Shown one piece after another: positions 47,675-58,298 of a stretch of 64,000 bases of DNA. Within the stretch, counting starts at the first letter, position 1. Each line of letters starts with the position of its first letter. Where the stretch lies: contig QFNF01000002.1 in the NCBI GenBank assembly GCA_003240755.1, positions 93,651 to 157,650 of the forward strand. Reading direction: 5' to 3'. This DNA comes from Sphingomonas hengshuiensis. Lineage in GTDB: Bacteria > Pseudomonadota > Alphaproteobacteria > Sphingomonadales > Sphingomonadaceae. A program made the translations under genes and the position numbers. The notes below the pieces were generated by a model, which saw only the letters and a program-made list of their open reading frames with translations, made no database searches and was not told the origin of the DNA.

Positions 47675-47715
47675 TGCGCGGTTTCAAGCAATTGGTTCGG
47701 GGGAATAACTCGTGA
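47674..47715 (+). CDS. 13-residue micro-ORF bridging nuoL and nuoM
   Basis: The ATG overlaps the nuoL TGA (TGATG). The peptide [13 protein letters not shown] ends at a TGA that overlaps the nuoM GTG. As in the two other bridging frames, the last codon is TCG (Ser), and the downstream ribosome site (GGGGGAA) lies inside it. Confidence 0.35.
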   Translation: MRGFKQLVRGNNS

Positions 47716-49276
47716 ACGGCTTCCCGATCCTGTCGGTGATGCTGCTGGTACCGGCGGCCGCAGCGGTACTGTGTCTGTTCGTATCGGCGAACGGCGCGCG
47801 CTGGACGGCGCTGGCCGCCACGCTGGTCAACTTCGCGCTCGGCGTGCTGCTCTGGGCGAATTTCGACATCGGCGGCGCGCAGTGGCAGTTCGTCGAGGCA
47901 CCTGCGCTCGGCGACTTCGGCGTGTTCCGCTACGCGCTCGGCATCGACGGCTTCGCGCTGATGCTCATCATGCTCAGCGTGTTCCTGATGCCGATCTGCA
48001 TCGGCGCGTCATGGAAGTCCGTTACCAACCGCGTGCCCGAATATATGGCGCTGTTCCTGAGCGTCGAAGTGCTGATGATCGGTACCTTCGCGGCGCAGGA
48101 CCTGCTGCTGTTCTACGTCTTCTTCGAAGCCGGTCTGATCCCGATGTACCTCATCATCGGCATCTGGGGCGGGGCGAACCGCATCTATGCGTCGTACAAG
48201 TTCTTCCTGTACACGCTGCTCGGCTCGCTGCTCATGCTGATCGCGATGATCTACATGATCCAGACGGCGGGGACGTCGGATATCCCGACGCTGATGGCCT
48301 ATGATTTCCCGGCGCATGTCCAGACATGGCTGTGGCTGGCGTTCTTCGCGTCGTTTGCGGTGAAGATGCCGATGTGGCCGGTCCACACCTGGCTGCCGGA
48401 CGCGCACGTGCAGGCACCGACCGCCGGGTCGGTCATCCTTGCGGGTGTCTTGTTGAAGCTCGGCGGCTACGGCTTCCTGCGTTTCTCGATCCCGATGTTC
48501 CCGGAGGCCTCCGGGCAGCTAACCTGGCTCATCCTGACGCTGTCGGCGGTGGCGGTGGTCTATACCTCGCTGGTCGCGCTGGTGCAGTCGGACATGAAGA
48601 AGCTGATCGCCTATTCGTCGGTCGCGCACATGGCGATCGTGACGATCGGCCTGTTCGCCTTCAACCAGCAGGGTATCGAAGGCGCGATGATCGTGATGCT
48701 CAGCCACGGGCTGGTATCGGGCGCATTGTTCCTGTGCGTCGGCATCATCTATGACCGGCTGCATACCCGCGAGATCGCGCGTTATGGCGGTCTGGCGATC
48801 AACATGCCGCGCTATGCCGTATTCTTCCTGCTGTTCACGATGGCGTCGATCGGCCTGCCGGGGACGTCGGGCTTCGTCGGCGAGTTCCTGAGCCTTGCCG
48901 GTACGTATCGCGTGTCGACCTGGGCGGCGCTGATCTGCACGACCGGCATCATCCTGGGCGCGGCCTATTCGCTGTACCTGTATCGGCGGATCGCGCTGGG
49001 CGACCTGGTCCATGACGATGTGAAGGCGATGCCCGACGTGTCGGCGCGCGAACTGGCATTGCTGGCGCCGATCGCGGCGGTGGTGCTGTGGATGGGTGTC
49101 TATCCGGAAAGCTTCCTCGCACCGATGCGCGGCGATGTCGCGCTGTTGCTCGCGCGGATCGAGCGGGCGGCACCGGCATCGGATTCACGACCGACCCCGG
49201 GCAATCCGGCGGCGGCAGCGGCGAACGCCGCGGAACATGGGACGGGCGCAGCAGCGGCGCACGGGGAATCGCACTG

Positions 49277-49277
<1 letters not shown>
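47712..49277 (+). CDS. nuoM: NADH-quinone oxidoreductase subunit M
   Basis: This 521-residue antiporter-like subunit has [18 protein letters not shown] with the essential Glu, [30 protein letters not shown] with the central Lys, and [18 protein letters not shown]. The C-terminal 35 residues are Ala/Pro/His-rich and probably disordered. The TGA overlaps the nuoN ATG. Confidence 0.97.
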
Positions 49278-50722
<1,445 letters not shown>

Positions 50723-51525
50723 CGGTCCGGGTCGTCGGCGAGACGGGGTCGACAAATGCCGACCTGCTCGCCGCCGCCGAACGCGGTGCCGAGGAAGGAT
50801 TGTGGCTGCGTGCCGAGCGGCAGGTCGCCGGTCGTGGCAGGCTTGGCCGCAGATGGTCGGACGGCAGAGGCAACCTGTTCGCAAGTACGATCGTCCGGTT
50901 GCGGCCGGACGATCCGCCCGCGCCGACGCTGACCCTGGTCGCGGCCGTGGCGCTGGCGGAGGCGGTCGCGAGCTTCATACCCGGTCGGGTGACGATCAAA
51001 TGGCCGAATGACCTGCTGATCGATGGCGCCAAGCTGTCGGGCATCCTGCTGGAGCGCGGTACCGCCAATGCGGTGGTGATCGGTTTCGGCGTGAACCTTG
51101 CCGCGCACCCGGACCTTGCCGACCGGCCGACGACCAGCTTGGCTGCGCAGGGGGTCGAGGTGACGCCGGCGGCGATGCTGGAGCGGTTGCAGGCGCGACT
51201 GGCGGCATGGCTGCACGTCTGGCGACGGCACGACCTCTCCGCGATCCGGACGGCATGGGAAGCGCTGGCGCATCCGCGCGGCACGCTGTTGCGGGTCCGC
51301 CTGCCCGATGGCGGCGGGCGGGAGGGGGCGTTCGACGGGCTGGATATCAGCGGTGCGCTGCGGTTACGGATGGACGATGGACGGACGGAAATGGTCCACG
51401 CCGGTGATGTCTTTGCATGACGTTGCCGGTCCGGACGCGCCGCGCCGCAGGCGATGCTTGTCGTCGCCGCCCATAGCCATTAGCGAGAAACGAGACGTGC
51501 CGTTCGGGCATGGCGGGGAAGGTCG

Positions 51526-52314
51526 ATGCTGTTAGCGATCGATGCCGGGAATACCAACATCGTGTTCGCACTGGTCGATGGCGAGGCGATCGTCGCGCGC
51601 TGGCGCATCGCGACCGATCCACGCCGGACCGCCGACGAATATGCGGTGTGGCTGAGCCAGTTGCTGGCGCTCGACGGCCGCGATCGCTCCGTCGTGACCG
51701 CGGTGATGATCGGGACCGTCGTGCCGCGGGCGCTCCATAATCTGGAAGTGCTGGCGATCAAGTATTTCGGGGTCGAGGCGCAGGTCGCGGGGCGCGGACC
51801 GGCCGGGTTCAGCATCGCCCTTGACGTGGAGGAACCGCATGCGGTCGGTGCCGATCGTGCGCTAAACGCGATCGCCGCCCATGCCGCCCATCCCGGCGAC
51901 CTCATCGTCGTCGACTTCGGTACCGCTGCGACGTTCGACGTCGTCGACTATACCGGCGCGTACAAGGGCGGGATCATCGCGCCGGGGATCAACCTGTCGC
52001 TCGACGCGCTGGTAACGGCGGCGGCAAAGCTGCCGCGCATCGCGATCGAGGCGCCGGCGTCGACCAGCGTCATCGGCCGCAACACCGCCGACCAGATGCA
52101 TATCGGCATCTATTGGGGCTATATCGCGATGATCGAGGGGCTGGTCGCGCGGATGAAGGCGGAAATCGGCCGCCCCGTCCATGTGATCGCTACCGGCGGG
52201 CTCGCGATCCTGTTCGAAAAACATACGCAGGTGTTCGATTCGATCGAACAGGACCTGACCATCACGGGACTGGCGATGCTGTGGCGCCGCACCCATATCA
52301 CTACAGCAACGTAA
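51526..52314 (+). CDS. coaX: Type III pantothenate kinase
   Basis: This 262-residue ASKHA-fold kinase starts coenzyme A synthesis. The N-terminal phosphate loop is [19 protein letters not shown] has the catalytic Asp, [10 protein letters not shown] is the second phosphate loop, and GGIIAPG and IATGGLA follow. The ATG follows GGGGAAGG. The 105-base gap to birA holds no bridging frame. Confidence 0.95.
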   Translation: MLLAIDAGNTNIVFALVDGEAIVARWRIATDPRRTADEYAVWLSQLLALDGRDRSVVTAVMIGTVVPRALHNLEVLAIKYFGVEAQVAGRGPAGFSIALDVEEPHAVGADRALNAIAAHAAHPGDLIVVDFGTAATFDVVDYTGAYKGGIIAPGINLSLDALVTAAAKLPRIAIEAPASTSVIGRNTADQMHIGIYWGYIAMIEGLVARMKAEIGRPVHVIATGGLAILFEKHTQVFDSIEQDLTITGLAMLWRRTHITTAT

Positions 52315-52362
52315 CGAAGCAAACCGAACCCGCGAATGGGCGCGGGCATTGAAAGAAATTGA

Positions 52363-54003
52363 GTGACACCAAAGAAAGAACTGCTCTTCGTCGCGCTCGG
52401 CGGATCGGGCGAGATCGGCATGAACGTCAACCTGTATGGCACTGCCGGCAAGTGGCTGATGGTCGACTGCGGCGTGACCTTTGCCGACCCGGCCTATCCG
52501 GGCATCGACGTGATGCTGCCCGACGTGCAATTCATCGAGGAACGCGGCGACCAGTTGCTGGGCATCGTGATAACGCACGGGCATGAAGACCATATCGGCG
52601 CGCTGCCCTATCTGGCCGCCGATCTGGGCGTCCCGATCTATGCGACGCCGTTCACTGCCGGGCTGATCCGCGGGAAGCTGGACGAGGAAGGCATTGCCGA
52701 CCGCGTGAAGCTGAAGATCGTGCCGCTGGGCGGCGATATCACGGTCGGGCCGTTCGGCGTGAAGTTCGTACCGATGGCGCATTCGATCCCGGAATCGACC
52801 TCGCTGGTCATCTCGACGCCGCATGGCAGGGTGTTTCATTCGGGGGATTGGAAGCTGGATGCGCAACCGATGGTCGCGACCCCGGCCAGCCCGGAGGAGC
52901 TGACCGCGATCGGTGACGAGGGCATCCTTGCGCTCGTCTGCGATTCGACCAACGTCTTCAACACCGAAGCGTCGGGGTCCGAAGCCGATGTCCGCAAGGG
53001 CCTGTTCGAACAGATCGCGTCGGCCGAGGGGCGGCGGGTCATGGTCACGAGCTTTGCGTCGAACGCGGCGCGGCTGCACACGCTGGGCGAAGTGGCACGG
53101 GACACCAACCGCAAGGTATGCGTCGCGGGCCGGTCGCTCGACCGTATCCTGAAGGTCGCGAAGGCTACCGGCTATCTGAAGGATTTTCCGCAGACCGTCG
53201 ATTTCGATACCGCGATGCGCCTGCCGCGCGATCAGGTGCTGATTATCGCGACCGGCGGGCAGGGCGAGGCCCGGGCCGCGCTCGCGCGCATCGCGAACCG
53301 CGAACATCAGCTCAGCCTCGAATCCGGCGATCGGGTGATCTTTTCCTCCAAGCAGATTCCGGGCAACGAAGTCGCGATCGGCCGCATCCAGAACCAGTTG
53401 GCGGCGGCCGGGATCGAGATGGTCACTGACCGCCAGGCGCATGTCCATGTGTCCGGTCATCCGGGGCGGCCGGAACTGGCGAAGCTCTATGGCTGGCTGC
53501 GGCCCAAGGTTTTGATGCCGGTCCATGGCGAGATGCGGCATCTGATGGAGCATGCCCGCTTTGCGCTGTCGCAGGGCATCCGCCAGACGCTGGTCCAGAC
53601 CAATGGCGATATCGTCCGCCTGGCACCGGGTAATCCGGTCAAGGTCGGCAACGCGGTCGTCGGTCGCCTGGCACTGGACGGTGACGTCATCCTGCCCGCG
53701 GACGGCACGACGATCAACGAACGCCGCAAGCTGGCCGCCTATGGCCATATGTCGGTAGCGGTGGCGATCGACCGGCGCGGGCAGTTGATCGGCGAGCCGC
53801 AGATCCGGGTGCAGGGCGTGCCGGTCGAGGAGGATCGCGAGCCGTTCCTCGAGGAAGCGGTCGATGCCGCGGCGGAAGCGGTGGCGGCGAAGGGGCGCGA
53901 ACGCGGCAAGCTGCCCGAGGCGATCCGCCTTGCCGTGCGGCGCGTCGCGACGCGCTGGACCGGCAAGAAGCCGGTCGTCGACGTCCTCATCATCCCGGCC
54001 TGA
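52363..54003 (+). CDS. rnj: Ribonuclease J
   Basis: This 546-residue metallo-beta-lactamase/beta-CASP RNase acts in mRNA decay and rRNA 5' processing. The zinc motif is THGHEDHIGALP (His72, His74, Asp76, His77). VPMAHSIPES, FHSGDWKLD and the beta-CASP region GRSLDRILKVAKATGYL follow, then HVSGHPGRPELAKLY. The GTG start gives TPKKELLFVALGGSGEIGMN, the usual N-terminus. A DUF1467 gene follows after eight bases. Confidence 0.93.
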   Translation: MTPKKELLFVALGGSGEIGMNVNLYGTAGKWLMVDCGVTFADPAYPGIDVMLPDVQFIEERGDQLLGIVITHGHEDHIGALPYLAADLGVPIYATPFTAGLIRGKLDEEGIADRVKLKIVPLGGDITVGPFGVKFVPMAHSIPESTSLVISTPHGRVFHSGDWKLDAQPMVATPASPEELTAIGDEGILALVCDSTNVFNTEASGSEADVRKGLFEQIASAEGRRVMVTSFASNAARLHTLGEVARDTNRKVCVAGRSLDRILKVAKATGYLKDFPQTVDFDTAMRLPRDQVLIIATGGQGEARAALARIANREHQLSLESGDRVIFSSKQIPGNEVAIGRIQNQLAAAGIEMVTDRQAHVHVSGHPGRPELAKLYGWLRPKVLMPVHGEMRHLMEHARFALSQGIRQTLVQTNGDIVRLAPGNPVKVGNAVVGRLALDGDVILPADGTTINERRKLAAYGHMSVAVAIDRRGQLIGEPQIRVQGVPVEEDREPFLEEAVDAAAEAVAAKGRERGKLPEAIRLAVRRVATRWTGKKPVVDVLIIPA

Positions 54004-54011
54004 CATCCGGC

Positions 54012-54272
54012 ATGGCGTGGCAGTCGGCATTGGCGATCTACCTGTTGTTCTGGGTGTTCGCGATGTTCCTGGTATTGCCGTTCGGGGTTCGCACCGCGCA
54101 GGAAGCGGGCGAACCCCGGGTGCCCGGACAGGCCGACAGCGCACCGTCCGGGTTCAGTTTCGGGCGGATGGCGTGGCGTACGACGATCGTCGCCACCGTC
54201 CTGTTCGGACTATTCTACCTGAACTTCGTGTTCGGGTGGGTCACGGCGGACATGCTGGATTTCTATCGGTGA
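54012..54272 (+). CDS. DUF1467 family membrane protein
   Basis: This 86-residue protein has two membrane helices (ALAIYLLFWVFAMFLVLPFG and TTIVATVLFGLFYLNFVFGW), with the family segment VLPFGVRTAQEAGEPRVPGQADSAP between them. It is common in alphaproteobacteria and of unknown function. It is probably co-transcribed with RNase J. Confidence 0.85.
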   Translation: MAWQSALAIYLLFWVFAMFLVLPFGVRTAQEAGEPRVPGQADSAPSGFSFGRMAWRTTIVATVLFGLFYLNFVFGWVTADMLDFYR

Positions 54273-54327
54273 GCAAGGCGGCGTAACGGTCCGTTTGCGG
54301 CCGTTCGCCCGAACCGCCGCCCGTCCT

Positions 54328-54430
54328 GTTCGGGCTGGTCGAGAACCGGGGTCGAGCAGGAACTGCCCCAAATCACGGCGTTCCCGACGGACGCTTCTCG
54401 ACCTCGCCCGAAGCTGTTCGAACCAGACGG
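54328..54430. repeat. Palindromic interspersed repeat, long form
   Basis: This 103-base element begins GTTCGGGCTGGTCGAGAACC, and its last 45 bases match 38 of 45 with the element at 27385-27429. It has about 32 extra bases in the middle compared with that shorter copy. It lies between the DUF1467 gene and the converging coiled-coil gene. Confidence 0.75.
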
Positions 54431-54452
54431 TGTGAAGAACGGCCCGTCGCGC

Positions 54453-56735
54453 TCAGCTCCGCAGCCGCTCGATCGCCTGCGCCAGCACGACGTACAGCTT
54501 GCCCATGTCGGACGACAACAGGGTGACGCCCATCGGCGACCCGTCGCGCAGCGCGAGGATCTGGCGCAGCATCGCTTCGAAATCGTGGATGTACCGGTTG
54601 ACCTGATCGCGAAATCCGTCGTCCTGATCGTACAGGATCGCGATCTCGCGGGCCTGGGCGCTGTCGATCAGGCGGACGGCGCGGCGGGTGAATACACCGC
54701 GATCGCCCTTCAGATACGCGGCCCACGCCGTGTCGGACACGTCGGTCGAGAGCGAGCGGGCGATGTCGATCGCCGCGGAATTCATCGCCTCGATCAGCAG
54801 CGAGACGCGGCGCGAGAACTGGTCGCTGTCGGCGGCCTCGCGCTCCGCCTGCGCAGCGGCGATGCGGTCGTCGACCTGCCTGCTGGTATCGGCAATGTCG
54901 AGCATCTGCCGCGACAGCCGTTCCGATGCCTCGATCGCCGACGCGACGGCGTGGTTGGCGATGGTCGACAGTTCGGCGACCTGCGCGGTCACAGCCTGAT
55001 CCACGGCGTTCGCCAGTGCGCGGGCACCCTGTGTTTCCAGGTCGCGCGCGGCGTCGGGCAGCACCCTGGACAGGGTATCGCGCGCCTGCTGGCTGGCGGC
55101 CTCGGCGGTATCGCGGATCCGGAGCATCGCTTCGGACAGGCGCGGGGCGGCATCTTCGGCAAAGCGGATGGTAGTCGCGATCGTGTCGTCCACCACGGTG
55201 CGGACCCCTTCGATCCGTTCGGCACCGCGGTCGAGCGTGTCGAGCAGCGACTGCTGCACGGTCGAAAGCGTATCGCGCTGCATCTCGACGACGCCGGCAA
55301 TCGCCTCGATCGCGTCGTGCGTGCTTTCGGCGGCGGTGACGAGGGCGAGCAGCTCCGGCTTCGATCCGGCCACGACCGCGCGGCTGTCGGCGATGCGCGC
55401 ATCGAGCCGGTCGAGCGCGCCGGGCAGCGTCTCGTCCATCTCCCGCGCGGCGGCGTCCAGCGCGGTCAGCACGCCCTCGGCAGTCGCGATCACGCGGCGG
55501 GCGGTGTCGTCGCCATTGGCGAGTGCCTCGGCCAGCGCGTCGGCGACCTGGGTCAGCGCGCCGACCGATCCCGCCACCGCCTGCGCACGTTCCACGCCGG
55601 TGGTACGCAGCCGGTCGAACCGGTCGTCGACGTCGCTCAGCCCTTCGTTGAGCAGGGTCAGCAGCGCCTCGCCATCGCGGCGGCGATCGTCGAGCTGGCC
55701 GGCAAGGGTACGGATCGCGGTATCGATCTGCGCGACGCGACCCGCGAGCAGTTCGGCGCCTTCGCGACCGGCACGCTCGATCGCCGCGCCATTGGCCTCG
55801 ATCATCGCGATGGTCGCATCGCCCTGCGCAGTGATCGCCTTGCGCGATTCGTCGATCGCGGCGGCGGCGCGTTCCAGCACGGCGTCGATCGCACCCGACA
55901 TGGTGCCGATCACGCTTTCGAGCCGGGCGCCGGCGCTCTCGCTGGTCGCCTCCATCCGCTGCATATGTGCCGCCAGCCGTTGCGCCGCACCGCCGGCGAG
56001 ATCGTCCGCCTCGCGCGAGCGTTGCGCGACGACGGCCAGTTGCGCATCGAGCGCGGCGACGCGTTCGCTGGCGGTCAGGCCGGTGCGGTCGAGCAGTGCC
56101 GCCATCTCCGCCGTTTCGGCGTGCGCGCGCGGCAGGGTGGCCAGCACGGTCGACAGTCGCTGTTCGGTGGTGGCGCTCATCCGGTCGAGCGTCGCGGCGC
56201 TTTCCCCGATCGCGTCGATCTGCTGCTGCATGTCGGTGGCGATGCCGCGCAGCCGGCCGGTCGCGGCGTCGCCGAGCATCATCAGCGACGCGCTCTGTTC
56301 GACGACTTCCGCCCGCGATTCGGCCAGCGTCCGGCGGACCGATTCGAGTACCTGTTCGAGCGCCAGCGCCTCGTCGCGCATCGACCGGGCGGTCACGGCG
56401 AACCGGCGCGCCTCGCTGCGGCTGTTCCGGCGCAGCAGCAGCCAGGCGATACCGAGGAGCATCGGCGGCACGCACAGCGCGGCGATGAACGACGCCATGC
56501 CGACCGGACCCAGCGCGGGCAGCGACGGCGCGCTCCACGCCAGCATTCCCCCGATCCACACCGTGATGGCGATCCCGGCCAGCGTCGGCCCGATCCAGCC
56601 GCGGCGCAGCGGCTCGGGTTCGACGACCGCCTCGGCCAGCCAATGCTGTTCGTCGTTCAGATGATCCTCGGCCGCGACATGGTCGCCGGCGTCGTGGCGG
56701 TGCTGATGCAGCCCGGTGATCGAACCCCCGTTCAT
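54453..56735 (-). CDS. Large membrane-anchored coiled-coil protein
   Basis: This is a 760-residue protein of unknown function. After a polar, His-containing N-terminus of about 48 residues come two membrane helices (PTLAGIAITVWIGGMLAW and ASFIAALCVPPMLLGIAWLLL). Residues of about 105-630 are Ala/Glu/Arg/Asp-rich, with almost no Pro and continuous heptad-like patterns, so they should form a long coiled coil. The last 120 residues look globular (FSRRVSLLIEAMNSAAIDIARSL to SSDMGKLYVVLAQAIERL). The layout resembles the Caulobacter polarity factor TipN, but no sequence identity is claimed. The gene is divergent from an Hpt-like gene. Confidence 0.75.
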   Translation of the reverse strand: MNGGSITGLHQHRHDAGDHVAAEDHLNDEQHWLAEAVVEPEPLRRGWIGPTLAGIAITVWIGGMLAWSAPSLPALGPVGMASFIAALCVPPMLLGIAWLLLRRNSRSEARRFAVTARSMRDEALALEQVLESVRRTLAESRAEVVEQSASLMMLGDAATGRLRGIATDMQQQIDAIGESAATLDRMSATTEQRLSTVLATLPRAHAETAEMAALLDRTGLTASERVAALDAQLAVVAQRSREADDLAGGAAQRLAAHMQRMEATSESAGARLESVIGTMSGAIDAVLERAAAAIDESRKAITAQGDATIAMIEANGAAIERAGREGAELLAGRVAQIDTAIRTLAGQLDDRRRDGEALLTLLNEGLSDVDDRFDRLRTTGVERAQAVAGSVGALTQVADALAEALANGDDTARRVIATAEGVLTALDAAAREMDETLPGALDRLDARIADSRAVVAGSKPELLALVTAAESTHDAIEAIAGVVEMQRDTLSTVQQSLLDTLDRGAERIEGVRTVVDDTIATTIRFAEDAAPRLSEAMLRIRDTAEAASQQARDTLSRVLPDAARDLETQGARALANAVDQAVTAQVAELSTIANHAVASAIEASERLSRQMLDIADTSRQVDDRIAAAQAEREAADSDQFSRRVSLLIEAMNSAAIDIARSLSTDVSDTAWAAYLKGDRGVFTRRAVRLIDSAQAREIAILYDQDDGFRDQVNRYIHDFEAMLRQILALRDGSPMGVTLLSSDMGKLYVVLAQAIERLRS

Positions 56736-56815
56736 GGCCGGGGGTCTATCACGATCGGATTGCCAGCGACAGCGCCGTAACGATCCGTTAACCCCGATCG
56801 CGCTAACCGGTTGTC

Positions 56816-57106
56816 ATGGTGTATGATCCCGGTGCGATCGATGCGACGCTGGCGGCCGCGGTAGGCGACGAACCGCGGCTGATCGCCGAGTTGCGCGGGG
56901 CGTTCGTCGACAGCGCGCGGCGGGTCCTGGCCGTGATGGAAGCCGCCGAGGGCGAGCAATGGACCGCAGCGGCGTTCCGGCTGAAGGGGCTGGCGGCAAG
57001 CTTCGGTGCGGTACGGCTGATGGCACTGGCGGCGGAAGCCGCGGCGGCTCCGCCCGGGGAGCAGGCGACGCTGCGCAAGCTGCACCGGGCGGTCGACCGC
57101 TTCTGA
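56816..57106 (+). CDS. Hpt-like protein lacking the phospho-accepting histidine
   Basis: This 96-residue all-helical protein is aligned by eye to histidine phosphotransfer domains. The core AAFRLKGLAASFGAVRLMALAAEAE-like segment matches the Hpt signature, in which a His precedes x-L-K-G. Here that residue is Phe54 (codon TTC, 56975-56977). It therefore cannot carry phosphate in the usual way and may act as a response-regulator decoy or binding partner. It is divergent from the coiled-coil gene with an 80-base gap. The start is ATG; the Shine-Dalgarno is weak. Confidence 0.65.
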   Translation: MVYDPGAIDATLAAAVGDEPRLIAELRGAFVDSARRVLAVMEAAEGEQWTAAAFRLKGLAASFGAVRLMALAAEAAAAPPGEQATLRKLHRAVDRF

Positions 57107-57109
57107 CCT

Positions 57110-58288
57110 TTAGCGCCGGCGCGACAATTCGCGCATCGCATCGTCCAGCCCGGCCAGCGTCAGCGGATACATCCGGTCGGTGAACAGGTCGCGGATCGAT
57201 CGCGTCGAATGGGTCCAGTCCCATTGCGGTTGCGGTACCGGGTTGATCCACGCGGCCGAGTGCCAGTGCGCGGTCATGCGTTGCAGCCAGACGGCGCCCG
57301 CCTCTTCATTGTCATGTTCGACCGATCCGCCGGGCTGGACAAGCTCGTACGGGCTCATCGCCGCATCCCCGACCAGCACCAGTCGATAATCGGCGCCATA
57401 GGTGCGCAGCAGGTCGGCGGTCGCGATCCGTTCGGCGAAACGCCGGCGGTTGTCGCGCCATACCCCTTCATAGACACAGTTGTGGAAGTAGAAGAATTCG
57501 AGCTGGCGAAACTCGGCCGTGGCCGCGGAAAACAGTTCCTCGACCTGCTCGACGAACGGGTCCATCGATCCGCCGACATCGAGGAAGAGCAGCAGCTTTA
57601 CCGCATTGCGCCGTTCCGGCCGCATCGCGACATCCAGCCAGCCACGCCGCGCGGTACCGGCGATCGTCGCGTCGAGGTCGAGTTCGTCGGCCAGCCCTTC
57701 GCGCGCGAACCGGCGCAGGCGGCGCAGGGCGACCTTCAGGTTGCGGGTGCCGAGTTCGCGGCCGTTGTCGAGGTTGCGGAACTCGCGCTGTTCCCAGACC
57801 TTCACCGCGCGCTTGTGGCGGCCTTGTCCGCCGATGCGGACCCCTTCCGGATTGTAGCCGCCATGGCCGAACGGGCTGGTGCCGCCGGTGCCGATCCATT
57901 TCGACCCGCCGTGATGCGCTTCGTCCTGCTCGGCCAGCCGCTCGCGCAGGAGGTCCATCAACCGGTTCCAGTCGCCGGTCGGGGCGATCTTCGCCATGTC
58001 CTCGGGCGAGAGATAGCGTTCGGCCACGGCGCGCAGCCAGTCGGCGGGCAAATGGAGCGGGTCGACTCCGGACGCCGTCGCGATGCCGCCGAAAACCTCG
58101 CCGAACGCGCGGTCGAAGCGGTCGACCATCGCCTCGTCCTTCACGAAGGTCGTGCGGGCGAGATGGTAGAACGCGTCGAGCGACGGTTCGATCACCCCGC
58201 GATCGATCGCTTCGATCAGCACCAGATGTTCGCGGATGCTGACCGGCAACCCGACCCGGCGCAGGGTTTCGACGAACGAATGGAACAT
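57110..58288 (-). CDS. VWA (CoxE-like) domain protein
   Basis: This is a 392-residue protein of the VWA-containing CoxE family. The N-terminal helical part (FVETLRRVGLPVSIREHLVLIEAI) is typical. A Gly/His-rich linker (TGGTSPFGHGGYNPEG) leads to the VWA domain, whose metal site is LLFLDVGGSMDPFV near residue 235. These proteins work with MoxR-type AAA ATPases in metalloenzyme maturation or complex remodelling. The likely partner is at 60348-61208, separated by two genes. Confidence 0.87.
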   Translation of the reverse strand: MFHSFVETLRRVGLPVSIREHLVLIEAIDRGVIEPSLDAFYHLARTTFVKDEAMVDRFDRAFGEVFGGIATASGVDPLHLPADWLRAVAERYLSPEDMAKIAPTGDWNRLMDLLRERLAEQDEAHHGGSKWIGTGGTSPFGHGGYNPEGVRIGGQGRHKRAVKVWEQREFRNLDNGRELGTRNLKVALRRLRRFAREGLADELDLDATIAGTARRGWLDVAMRPERRNAVKLLLFLDVGGSMDPFVEQVEELFSAATAEFRQLEFFYFHNCVYEGVWRDNRRRFAERIATADLLRTYGADYRLVLVGDAAMSPYELVQPGGSVEHDNEEAGAVWLQRMTAHWHSAAWINPVPQPQWDWTHSTRSIRDLFTDRMYPLTLAGLDDAMRELSRRR

Positions 58289-58298
58289 GCCGGTTCCT

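Noticed and set aside
51417..51476. A frame coupled to the birA stop that might bridge to coaX
   Set aside because: It starts at ATGA but ends at a TAG 50 bases before coaX, so it does not follow the bridging pattern seen in nuo.
54432..56780. A 782-codon plus-strand frame opposite the coiled-coil gene
   Set aside because: The translation is Arg/Gly/His-rich antisense of an Ala/Glu/Arg coiled coil, and the minus-strand protein has clear membrane helices and heptads.
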